From: CAYFPS01 sp964345075
GTDB lineage: Bacteria; CAIWAD01
DNA: 64,000 nt
Assembly: GCA_964345075.1 (NCBI GenBank)
Contig: CAYFPS010000007.1
Location: forward strand, 62,001-126,000
Reading direction: 5' to 3'
Shown: positions 44,143 to 51,590 of the stretch, one piece after another
Position numbering within the stretch: position 1 is the first letter of the stretch
How the letters are laid out: each line of letters starts with the position of its first letter
Position numbers and translations under genes: made by a program
The notes under the pieces: generated by a model
The model's input: the letters and a program-made list of their open reading frames with translations, nothing else
What the model was told of the DNA's origin: nothing
The model's database searches: none

Positions 44143-45558
44143 TCAGGGAAGAAAGAGCGCCCTGCCAACGCGCGATTCCGCTTTGCCGCGGGCTTCCAGC
44201 AGATAGGTTCCGCCTGCCCGCTCGCCTGCCTGCCATTGCCAGCTGGCGCGACCATCGGCCTTGAGCAGGTCCACCAATTGTCCCTGCAGATTGTAGACGC
44301 GCAGATCACGGGCAAAGTCAGGTTGCTCCACGTGGAGGCTGCCATTGAAGGGGTTGGGCCAGACGGCCAGCAGATTGCGCGATTCTGGCAGCAGGCCGGG
44401 TGCTTCGCCCAGATCCAGATCCAGCTGGTAAAGGAAGGCAAGAGCTTCGTCAATGGTGGCTCGCCACAGGCCCCAGGAATGTCCCTCGTGATACATGCGG
44501 GCAAAGGTGTTGAACTCCTTCTCCTCAAACAGCCCTTCCGCCTCTTCTATCAGTGGCAGCAGCGTTGGAATATCGTAGCTGCCCCAGTTCATGTAGATCT
44601 CAAGTGAAGCCTGCTCCAGCCCGGCAAGCCCGGCAAGCTGTTCCTCAGGCAGATAAGGACTCATCAGAATCAGCCGGTTAAAGTACTGCGGATAGTTGTG
44701 CGCGAGCCAGGCCGAGATATTGCCACCATTGGAGGCACCCATCGAAATCATGTCGGCTGGAATAGCCGGCAAATCCAGACTGTCCACGACCATCGGCAGC
44801 ACCGTCTCGATCAGGAACTCGCCAAAAGCCTGCTGCTGCGCGCCCGCGTACTCGGCCGTGCGGTTGACCGGCGGCACACAGACAAAAACCGGCAGTTCCT
44901 GATCCGGAGCTTCATGTGCAACCCAGGCTGCAACACGGGCGAGCATGGCCAGCTGCAGGTAGTCCTGACCGTCGTGAACCAGACAGAGCTCGCGGTTCTG
45001 GCCGAATTCGTAATCGGGGGGCAAGAGGATGCGAATGGTCCTGGAATTGTTCAGCTGCGGGCTGTAGACGGAAGTCCAGACCAGAAGATCACCTTCCGGA
45101 TAGTCGTGATTGCCAATCTCCACCGGCTGGACATAAGCGCTCATCGCCAGTTCGCTGTTGGGTCCAAAGCCACCGGCACAGGTCGCGGGATTAAGCGGGT
45201 CCAGCAGCCAGTCGCTGCCATTGCGCACGATCTTGTAATCCAGCCGGGCATCGTCTTCACACAGAAGGCGCTTGTACCAGAGCTCGGTGCCGCCAATCTG
45301 CACAAAGGCAAGATTCGGTTCCCATCCTGTCATATCACCAGCCAGCTGTAATACAGATGCGCTGCCGTGATACAAAAACCAGGCCCGTCCCTGCTCCACT
45401 ATGGGCGCGCGGTCGCCAGGCAGATTAGCCAGCAGACTGTCCACCAGAGCCGGACGCTCGGCCATGGGTGTCAGATTGATTTGGCTAAGAAAGTCTTCGA
45501 AACCATCGGCCGCTGCCTGAGCGGCAAGAAAAAGCAATGGAAGGATCAGGCCACGCAT
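44143..45558 (-). CDS. Secreted esterase with E-set domain and C-terminal sorting domain
   Basis: Enterochelin-esterase-like (esterase D) protein of 471 residues. After the signal peptide (ILPLLFLAAQAAA) comes a beta module (WFLYHGSASVLQLAGDMTGW), then the alpha/beta-hydrolase with the nucleophile elbow GASNGG and the late histidine in YHEGHSWG. The last 80 residues, starting LLAVWPNPFNGSLHV and ending YLLEARGK ... RALFLP, match type A sorting domains of the type IX secretion system or analogous FCB systems, so the enzyme is probably surface-displayed or released. GGGAG precedes the ATG. Two octamers inside (44488, 45367) and one just after the stop (44135). Confidence 0.85.
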   Translation of the reverse strand: MRGLILPLLFLAAQAAADGFEDFLSQINLTPMAERPALVDSLLANLPGDRAPIVEQGRAWFLYHGSASVLQLAGDMTGWEPNLAFVQIGGTELWYKRLLCEDDARLDYKIVRNGSDWLLDPLNPATCAGGFGPNSELAMSAYVQPVEIGNHDYPEGDLLVWTSVYSPQLNNSRTIRILLPPDYEFGQNRELCLVHDGQDYLQLAMLARVAAWVAHEAPDQELPVFVCVPPVNRTAEYAGAQQQAFGEFLIETVLPMVVDSLDLPAIPADMISMGASNGGNISAWLAHNYPQYFNRLILMSPYLPEEQLAGLAGLEQASLEIYMNWGSYDIPTLLPLIEEAEGLFEEKEFNTFARMYHEGHSWGLWRATIDEALAFLYQLDLDLGEAPGLLPESRNLLAVWPNPFNGSLHVEQPDFARDLRVYNLQGQLVDLLKADGRASWQWQAGERAGGTYLLEARGKAESRVGRALFLP

Positions 45559-45591
45559 GGTGACTCCCGGGTTGGATTCGGGGGGATTAAC

Positions 45592-46761
45592 TCAAGCGAG
45601 ATGGATATTAAGCCGGCGCTGACTCTCGCTACCTTCTGCTCCTTGTATCACGGCAATCCCGGACTCCCTGCTGATGCTGACCACACTGGATGAGCAGTCT
45701 TCCGTCGGCAGAACGCCATTGCTGAAAACAGGCAGGGGTACTCCATCCGCGGCATGAAACTGGGCCACGCCGATCTGCACAAAGTCCATGTGTCCGTGAT
45801 CCAGATGAATCAGTCCGAGAGCCAGGCCCTTGATTGCATCCTTGAAGGTGGCAATCCAGCCTTCGCTCTGCCCGGCGGCATAAGCGGCCAGCAGCCTGTC
45901 CAAGATGGTGGAGGGATTGGCATGCCCGGCCGCCTGCTGTAGAAAGAGGCCGCGCAGCAACAGGAGGTGATTGATGCTGTCCAGCTGCTGGTCCTGCATT
46001 TCAATCGCCATCAGAAAGAACTTGTCACTCTGGCGGGGCCAAAGGTTGATCAGGCGCGCGGCCGGCCCCTGTGAAGGGTGGTGGTCCAGCGCAAGCCTGC
46101 CCGGGGCGGGATTGTCATGCACATCCAGCAAGCGCGCCAGCTGATTCATTCCGCTCAGATTCGACTCGATGGACGGCTGCCCGGAATCCTTGAACTGACG
46201 GGCGAGATCAAAGGCATCACTCAGGCGCAGCTGCAGCTCCACACGCTGCGTGATCGCATGCAGCTTTTCCAGAAGTTCCTTGCCGAAAAAGCGCGGAACA
46301 TTGGCAGAGAAGTACAGCACACCCTTGCGATCCAGGCTGAACCAGGGAATGCGCGCGTTGCTCTTGACGCCTTCGCGCAGGGCGACCTGTGACGAGAGGC
46401 TCTGCCCGCGTCTGGCAAGGTGCTCGGCCATATCGGGAATTGTATCACCGTGTCCGGCCGCGAAAAGCTCGCCCAGACTGGTTTTGTCAAGGGGCATGGC
46501 ATGAAACTGGTCGACAAAAAGGGAAGGGCTGCTGCGGCGGAAACGCACGGGCAGCACAAGACCGTCGGTGCTCAGGTAGCTGATGCCGATGCGAAAGACA
46601 TGGCCCCCATCCGGACGTTCTCCCTGCATGATTCGGGCAACTTCGTTGACATGCAGCAGCAGGGCCTGCACAAAATCACCAAGATCCGCTGCTGTGGCCT
46701 GTGCGCGATCAAAGCGCTCGAGTGATGCGCGAATGAGTTCCGTCTTGCGAGTCGAATTCAT
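45592..46761 (-). CDS. Unrecognised protein with GAF-like and degenerate PP2C-like halves
   Basis: 389 residues without membrane segments. The N-terminal half resembles a GAF-type sensor (DGGHVFRIGISYLSTDGL). The C-terminal half has the spacing of a SpoIIE/PP2C domain (STILDRLLAAYAAGQSEGWIATFKDAIKGLALGLIHL as an outline; MDFVQIGVAQF) but lacks the metal-binding GDxxG and DVSGKG motifs, so activity is doubtful. The ATG lies two bases from the end of the cytochrome terminator and has no Shine-Dalgarno sequence. It may pair with the FIST/kinase/RsbU signalling genes, but this is speculation. Two octamers. Confidence 0.65.
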   Translation of the reverse strand: MNSTRKTELIRASLERFDRAQATAADLGDFVQALLLHVNEVARIMQGERPDGGHVFRIGISYLSTDGLVLPVRFRRSSPSLFVDQFHAMPLDKTSLGELFAAGHGDTIPDMAEHLARRGQSLSSQVALREGVKSNARIPWFSLDRKGVLYFSANVPRFFGKELLEKLHAITQRVELQLRLSDAFDLARQFKDSGQPSIESNLSGMNQLARLLDVHDNPAPGRLALDHHPSQGPAARLINLWPRQSDKFFLMAIEMQDQQLDSINHLLLLRGLFLQQAAGHANPSTILDRLLAAYAAGQSEGWIATFKDAIKGLALGLIHLDHGHMDFVQIGVAQFHAADGVPLPVFSNGVLPTEDCSSSVVSISRESGIAVIQGAEGSESQRRLNIHLA

Positions 46762-46762
46762 T

Positions 46763-46786
46763 AAAAAAGGGCCGCCGGAGCGGCCC
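46763..46786 (-). terminator. Terminator of the cytochrome gene
   Basis: Read on the minus strand: GGGCCGC, loop TCCG, GCGGCCC, then TTTTTT (46768-46763). It follows the cytochrome stop at 46795 by eight bases and precedes the next ATG at 46761 by one base. Confidence 0.9.
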
Positions 46787-46794
46787 GCTCCTGA

Positions 46795-47211
46795 TCAGTA
46801 GGTGGGCTTGACGCCAGCCTGCGACATCATGTAATGAATGGCATCGTAGAGGTCGGACTTTTCGCAGTCCATGCACGTGCCCTTGGCAGGCAGCACGCCA
46901 TAGTTACCCGTGTAACCATCCCAGGCATGTGTCACAAGCAGGTCCATCTTCTTGGTGGCATTGGCTTCCCAGCGTGCCTTGTCCGTCAGCGCCGCGGCGC
47001 CGGCAACACCTGTCATGTGGCAGGCAAAGCAGTACTTGTCGTAAATGGCCTTGCCGTTGTCCAGGTTCGCCGGAGTGGCCTGAACAGCCGGGGCAGTGGC
47101 TTCCGGAGCCTTGGTGGCGGGCTTGCTTTCGGCAGCAGGCTTGTCACCGCCACCACAACCAACAGCCAGCAAGAGGCTGGCGCACAGGATCAGATTCAGA
47201 TGCTTGTTCAT
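46795..47211 (-). CDS. Class I c-type cytochrome lipoprotein (c5-like)
   Basis: Periplasmic electron carrier of 138 residues. ATG 47211 has AAGGA upstream. Lipoprotein signal (LILCASLLLAVGC), an Ala/Pro/Thr-rich linker, then the mono-haem domain with CFACH (haem attachment) and the distal methionine region near the C-terminus (HYMMSQAG). A CMDC pair between the two resembles the cysteine pair of cytochrome c5. It stands alone, with its own dyad upstream and terminator downstream. Confidence 0.9.
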   Translation of the reverse strand: MNKHLNLILCASLLLAVGCGGGDKPAAESKPATKAPEATAPAVQATPANLDNGKAIYDKYCFACHMTGVAGAAALTDKARWEANATKKMDLLVTHAWDGYTGNYGVLPAKGTCMDCEKSDLYDAIHYMMSQAGVKPTY

Positions 47212-47277
47212 TGCTTTTCCTTTCATGGACGACAAGGTCAAAAGCTAAGAAAAACAAGTCCCCACGACCAGTTTCCA

Positions 47278-47299
47278 GGCAATTCTGTGCAGAATAGCC
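47278..47299. promoter_or_regulatory. 22-bp dyad upstream of the cytochrome gene
   Basis: GGCAATTCTG, TG, CAGAATAGCC: nine of ten positions in each arm pair. It is 67-88 bases before the cytochrome ATG on the minus strand and could be the binding site of a redox-type regulator. The regulator is not identified. Confidence 0.55.
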
Positions 47300-47380
47300 T
47301 GAACCTTGCTTCTGGTTCACTACGAACCACCCGTTTCATCATGAACTTGTGAAGTTTCTTTTTGAAACGATTTATATCTC

Positions 47381-47409
47381 TTGACGGGGCATTTCCCAAG
47401 TAATAAACT
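47381..47409 (+). promoter_or_regulatory. Sigma-70-like promoter candidate
   Basis: TTGACG (47381-47386), 17 bases, TAAACT (47404-47409). It overlaps the first base of the sigma-54-like element and would start transcription at about 47416. Confidence 0.5.
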
Positions 47410-47424
47410 GGCAAGGAGTTTGCA
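47409..47424 (+). promoter_or_regulatory. Sigma-54-type promoter candidate
   Basis: TGGCAAGGAGTTTGCA keeps the invariant GG (47410-47411) and GC (47422-47423) with the required ten bases between them and the TTGCA half. Transcription would start near 47435. The next gene encodes a sigma-54-dependent activator, which makes an autoregulatory loop plausible. Confidence 0.65.
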
Positions 47425-47434
47425 GTGTGTCTGA

Positions 47435-47569
47435 CATGGCCGCGACCCACTCAGGGCACAACGAGTGATAGCGACCCGCTGGAAGTGCCCCCCCACTTCC
47501 AGCGATTACGGATGGGAGACTATCCGATTCCCCCTACAGGCAGCCGGCTCGTCCGGCTGCCCCTTTTTT
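47435..47569 (+). ncRNA. Candidate structured small RNA or leader
   Basis: From the predicted start the transcript folds into GCTGGAAGTG/CACTTCCAGC (47478-47503, perfect ten-pair stem, C-rich loop), a weaker CGGAT/ATCCG hairpin, and GGCAGCCGG/CCGGCTGCC (47539-47561) followed by CCTTTTTT. A 14-codon frame (GTG at 47426, ending TGA at 47467) with GGAG upstream could be a leader peptide if transcription begins at the sigma-70 site. Either a free sRNA of about 135 bases or an attenuator of the NtrC-type gene fits. Confidence 0.5.
47539..47569 (+). terminator. Terminator immediately before the NtrC-type gene
   Basis: GGCAGCCGG, loop CTCGT, CCGGCTGCC, CC and six T (47564-47569). The next bases GGAGG are the ribosome binding site of the gene at 47580, so any transcript of that gene from upstream must pass this signal. 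Confidence 0.88.
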
Positions 47570-47579
47570 GGAGGCCTTC

Positions 47580-49052
47580 ATGGCGAGTCCGTTGATCTGG
47601 GTACTGGACGATGACCTGCAGCAGATTCGGATTCTGTCCTTTCTGCTGGAGGAAGCCGGCTATCGATGCCGCTGCTTCGACCGGGCCGAGGATCTGCTGG
47701 CTCGTCTGAGCGAGATAGAAGAAGCCTCTGCCCTGCTGCTGGATCTGCGCATGCCCGGTCTGGGCGGAGAGGAAGCCTTAAGCGAGATCCGCAAGCAGGA
47801 GCCCGGCCTGCCCGTCCTGATCACCAGTGGACAGCAGAATGTCGATACCGCCATCCAGATTCTGCAGGCCGGTGCCTGGGACTACCTGACCAAGCCCATT
47901 GACGACGAAAAGCTGCTGCTTTCACTAAGCCGCGCCGTCCGGCAGCGAGAGCTTGAGCAGCAGGTGCGCGAGCTCAAGCACAGCAATCAGCGCGGCATGG
48001 ATCGTCTGATTGGCCAGAGCGAGGGCATGCGTAAGGTTTACGATCTGATTCGCCGCTCGGCCGAATCGCGCATCCCTGTCTTGATTCAGGGTGAAAGCGG
48101 AACCGGCAAGGAGCTTGTCGCACAGGCCATCCACAATCTCGATCAGCATTTCAAGGGCGAGTTCATCAGCATCAACTGTGCGGCCATTCCCCGCGAACTG
48201 GTTGAGAGTGAGCTCTTTGGCCATGAAAAGGGCTCCTTCACCGGCGCGCACCAGCAACGACTGGGTGCATTTGAAAGAGCTAATGGCGGCACGCTCTTTC
48301 TGGACGAGATCGGCGAGCTGAGTCCCGGCGTGCAGGCCAAACTGCTGCGTGTGCTACAGGAATGGAGCGTGCGCCGTGTTGGTGGCGATCGCGAGATCCG
48401 GCTCAACCTGCGTCTGATCACGGCAACCAAGCAGCAGCTTTCCAGCATGGTGCAGGCGGGAAAGTTTCGCGATGATTTGTATTACAGAATCAACCACATC
48501 ACCATGCAGCTCCCACCCTTAAGGGAGCGCAGGCAGGACATGGGTCTCCTGATCAACCACTTCCTTAGCAAGCACAGTCAGAGCTTCGGCAAGGACAACA
48601 TGATTTCGCCCGATGGGGAACTGCTTGACTTCTGTAAAGCCTACACCTGGCCGGGCAATGTCAGACAGCTGGAAAACGCCATCTGCCGCGCTCTGGCTGT
48701 ATCACAGTCCAGTTCCATCAGCGTTCAGGACTTCCCGGAAGAGCTGCTCGCCGAATGGAAAGCCATGCAGGAGAGTCCGCCCGGCATCACCGGTAGCCAG
48801 CAAACAGCAAGTCCAACGGGAGTGGAGCTGCGTGTTACAAATCAGGGCAGCGGCCTGCTCCAGCGTCGTGAGACAGACTGGCTGAGTGTTTTCAAGACGA
48901 AATCGGAGTTATTGACTCTGGAACGCGTGCGCGAGCTGTACATCAACCACGCGCTCAAGCTGCACAATGGGGCCTTGCAGGAAACGGCCAAAAGTCTGGG
49001 AATCGGCAGGACGACTCTCTATCGTCAGCTCAAGGATCCTGCCGGCGATTGA
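47580..49052 (+). CDS. NtrC-family sigma-54-dependent response regulator
   Basis: Enhancer-binding activator of 490 residues. Receiver domain with acidic pocket D10-D12 and phospho-acceptor D55 (LLLDLRMPG), AAA+ domain with Walker A GESGTGKE, the GSFTGA loop that contacts sigma-54 (usual GAFTGA with Ala to Ser), Walker B GGTLFLDEIGELS, and a C-terminal Fis-type helix-turn-helix (LQETAKSLGIGRTTLYRQL). ATG 47580 follows GGAGG. Between AAA+ and HTH lies an unusual 70-residue linker. The last 23 bases overlap the convergent receiver gene. Confidence 0.93.
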   Translation: MASPLIWVLDDDLQQIRILSFLLEEAGYRCRCFDRAEDLLARLSEIEEASALLLDLRMPGLGGEEALSEIRKQEPGLPVLITSGQQNVDTAIQILQAGAWDYLTKPIDDEKLLLSLSRAVRQRELEQQVRELKHSNQRGMDRLIGQSEGMRKVYDLIRRSAESRIPVLIQGESGTGKELVAQAIHNLDQHFKGEFISINCAAIPRELVESELFGHEKGSFTGAHQQRLGAFERANGGTLFLDEIGELSPGVQAKLLRVLQEWSVRRVGGDREIRLNLRLITATKQQLSSMVQAGKFRDDLYYRINHITMQLPPLRERRQDMGLLINHFLSKHSQSFGKDNMISPDGELLDFCKAYTWPGNVRQLENAICRALAVSQSSSISVQDFPEELLAEWKAMQESPPGITGSQQTASPTGVELRVTNQGSGLLQRRETDWLSVFKTKSELLTLERVRELYINHALKLHNGALQETAKSLGIGRTTLYRQLKDPAGD

Positions 49053-49470
49053 GGGCGTGCGCCACTTCCAGCATCTGGGCGAGCGTCTGATACCTGCGAT
49101 TAATCCGGAAAGCATTTCGTATACGGGCCCGCAGTTCAATCGGGTCATAGGGCTTGGTAATATAGTCCAGCGCACCTTCGTCGATGGCAGCAGCAATGCG
49201 AATTGGCTTGTTGGTGGCGCTGATGAAAACAACGGGGATGGCACTGGTTGCCGGGTCATCTTTCAGACGACGCATGATTTCAAGGCCGGTCAATCCGGGC
49301 AGATCCAGATCCAGCAGAATGCACGAGGGCCGATCGGCCTTGACCTGCAACAAGCCCTTTTCACCGTCCTCCGCATAAATGATGCGACAGTCCACACCAT
49401 CCAAATGAAATTCGATAACGGCCCGCATTGCGGGGTCATCATCCACGATAAGCAGTACATCCTGTGACAT
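49030..49470 (-). CDS. Single-domain response regulator
   Basis: CheY-like receiver of 146 residues: acidic pocket D10-D12, phospho-acceptor D54 (LLDLDLPG), threonine/serine in FISATN and lysine in ITKPYDP. A 25-residue C-terminal tail has no output domain. Downstream of the hybrid kinase with an eight-base gap, so it may take phosphate from that kinase. Its 3' end overlaps the NtrC-type gene tail to tail. Confidence 0.92.
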   Translation of the reverse strand: MSQDVLLIVDDDPAMRAVIEFHLDGVDCRIIYAEDGEKGLLQVKADRPSCILLDLDLPGLTGLEIMRRLKDDPATSAIPVVFISATNKPIRIAAAIDEGALDYITKPYDPIELRARIRNAFRINRRYQTLAQMLEVAHALNRRQDP

Positions 49471-49478
49471 GGGGGTTC

Positions 49479-51590
49479 CTATTGCCTCTTCAACATGACC
49501 AGTGAGTTGATCGCCGCTTGCATCTCCCGGACAAGCAGCGCCAGTTCAGCCTCCAGTGCCTGTCCCGACTCGCCTTCGCGCGCCAGGTTTTCACAGGACT
49601 CGGCCAGCTTCGACAATTTTTCAAATCCATAACTGCCGCCACTGCCCTTCAGTTGATGCAGCAGCGACACCAGTGCTTCTTCCTCCTTGTGCTGTGCAGC
49701 CAGCATCAGCTCATCCACCTGCACTTGCAGATGTTCCAGATAGGCAACCAGAATCGGCAAAAAGCGCGGATTGTCGGCGCGGCTACTGGTACTGATCTCA
49801 ACCAGATCCTGCAGGTCCTTCGACTGCGGCAGATCCACCTCTGTCTGCTGCTCCACAACCGAATCACCGCTGGCTACACGTCTGCAACGCTCGATCAGCA
49901 GCCTCTCATCAACCGGTTTGGTCAGGACTTCGTCAAAACCTGCTTCCAGGCAGCGCTCGCGATCCTGCACCATCGCGTAGGCGGTGAGCGCCACAACCGG
50001 ACCGGCAAGGCCGGCTTCCCGCATGCGGCGAACGGCCGTGTAACCATCCATCTGCGGCATGCGTACGTCCATCAGAATCAGATCGAAAGGCTGGCCCTGC
50101 GAAAGCGCGCCTAATGCGGCGGCCAATCCCTGCGCTCCATCGACAGCCATGCGAACCTTTGCTCCCTGCTCTTCCAGCAGAAAGCGAATGATGCGGCGAT
50201 TATCCAGACTGTCATCCACCAGCAGGATCGATGTATCACGGAGCATTTCCTCGCTTCCAGCTGCAAGCCCTGCCAGCTGGCCGTCCTGCTGATGCGCAGC
50301 CGGATCAAGTTTCATCGGAACTTCCAGCGTGAATATGCTGCCCACACCCAGCTTGGAACTTACCGTCAGATCGCCCCCCAGCATGCGAGCCAGCCGGCGA
50401 CTGATAAAGAGCCCGAGCCCCGAGCCTTCCGTTCCGAAATCGGGCTGATTGCCCGCCTGCCTGAAGGGTTCAAAAATGCGTTCCAGGCGTGAAGCGGGAA
50501 TGCCCGGACCTGTATCACAGACCCGCACATAAAGAATGCGTCGATCTTCTTCACCTGTCGGCTCCAGACTGGCCTTGACGGTAACCGAGCCAGTTGGCGT
50601 GAATTTGAGCGCATTGGAAATCAGGTTGATCAGAATCTGGCGTATGCGCAGGCGATCGCTGATGCAGGCCTGCTCCAGCCCTCCGCCCTGCTCCAGCCCG
50701 AGCACCAGGCCGCGTTCACGAGCAAAGCTGGCCAGCAGTTCCTGCACTTCAACAAGCAGATTGGCCGGAACCAGCGAGTCCTCATGCAGTTCGACACGAT
50801 CCGCCTCGATCCGGCTCAAATCAAGCACATCATTGATCAGCTCGAGCATATGCTGGCCACTGCGCAGAATCTGTCTTGACCAGCTGGCACTTTCCCGCAA
50901 ACTGATTCCCGAGCGCTGCATCAAGCGTGCATAGCCGATGATGGCTGTCATGGGCGTACGAATCTCGTGACTCATTCGCGCAAGGAATTCGCTCTTGGCC
51001 CGGTTCGCCTCTTCAGCCTGCTCCTTCAGCAGCATTAATTCATGCTGCATGCGCTCGCGCCGGCGCACTTCACGCTGCATCAGGTCGTGTGACAAACAGC
51101 TTTCAACCGTGCGGGCAAAACGGCCCAGCACACCGTGCAGCATGCGGGCCACCTGAGCGGGCGCATCCTGCTGGGGTTCTGTCAGAAAGAGCTCGATGTG
51201 ACCCAGCTTGTGAATGTGATGGACGAGCATCACGCCGCTATGCGTGGGCTTGAAAGAGAAAAGCTTTTCAAAATCGGCTTCATCGCTGGAACGGATGAAG
51301 GGGCAACCCTTTTCCTCAAGTGCAAGAATAAGCGGGTGATCGTGTTCAAGCACGTTCAGCGAATCCGGGTAGCGCGGCCTGCTGTAGACAAGCCGTGATT
51401 CATCCTCGCTGTTCAGGCGGCGAATGCCATCAAGGCGTGATGCACGAATCCAGAGAGCACACTGTCCCACATTGAAGCGGGTCATCAGGCTGCGGAAAAA
51501 GCCCTCGCAGTTCTCCTTCAGAATCAGCGAGCTGCCAATGGACTGGGAGACCTCAAACAGGGAGGCAAGATGAGCGCTTAGCTGACTCAT
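49479..51590 (-). CDS. Hybrid sensor histidine kinase with REC and Hpt domains
   Basis: Cytoplasmic phosphorelay protein of 703 residues. Order: GAF-like sensor (1-165), coiled coil, HisKA with phospho-histidine in FLARMSHEIRTPM, HATPase with NLISNALKF, DTGPGIP and GTEGSGLGLFIS, receiver (DLILMDVRMPQ), and Hpt with HQLKGSGGSYG. All relay residues are present. No membrane segment, so the signal is likely internal or from the FIST protein encoded just upstream (one-base TAATG overlap). Two octamers (50232, 50511), each encoding an Asp-Thr pair, one in the ATP-lid motif CDTGPGIP. Confidence 0.93.
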   Translation of the reverse strand: MSQLSAHLASLFEVSQSIGSSLILKENCEGFFRSLMTRFNVGQCALWIRASRLDGIRRLNSEDESRLVYSRPRYPDSLNVLEHDHPLILALEEKGCPFIRSSDEADFEKLFSFKPTHSGVMLVHHIHKLGHIELFLTEPQQDAPAQVARMLHGVLGRFARTVESCLSHDLMQREVRRRERMQHELMLLKEQAEEANRAKSEFLARMSHEIRTPMTAIIGYARLMQRSGISLRESASWSRQILRSGQHMLELINDVLDLSRIEADRVELHEDSLVPANLLVEVQELLASFARERGLVLGLEQGGGLEQACISDRLRIRQILINLISNALKFTPTGSVTVKASLEPTGEEDRRILYVRVCDTGPGIPASRLERIFEPFRQAGNQPDFGTEGSGLGLFISRRLARMLGGDLTVSSKLGVGSIFTLEVPMKLDPAAHQQDGQLAGLAAGSEEMLRDTSILLVDDSLDNRRIIRFLLEEQGAKVRMAVDGAQGLAAALGALSQGQPFDLILMDVRMPQMDGYTAVRRMREAGLAGPVVALTAYAMVQDRERCLEAGFDEVLTKPVDERLLIERCRRVASGDSVVEQQTEVDLPQSKDLQDLVEISTSSRADNPRFLPILVAYLEHLQVQVDELMLAAQHKEEEALVSLLHQLKGSGGSYGFEKLSKLAESCENLAREGESGQALEAELALLVREMQAAINSLVMLKRQ

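Larger units (their letters stand above)
47212..47579. other. Long regulatory spacer (368 bp)
   Basis: The only gene-free stretch over 300 bases. It holds a 22-bp dyad (47278-47299) near the cytochrome gene, an A/T-rich block with GTTTC/GAAAC inverted arms (about 47334-47368), overlapping sigma-70-like and sigma-54-like promoters (47381-47424), three hairpins and a terminator directly before the NtrC-type gene. There is no tRNA and no CRISPR. Confidence 0.8.

Noticed and set aside
45345..45374. Neighbouring TGTAATACA and GTGATACA as a paired regulatory site
   Set aside because: Both lie within the esterase coding region, in different frames; one is simply a near copy of the dispersed motif.
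47568..47579. TTG start at 47568 for the NtrC-type gene
   Set aside because: The codon lies in the T-run of the terminator; ATG 47580 with GGAGG upstream is clearly better.
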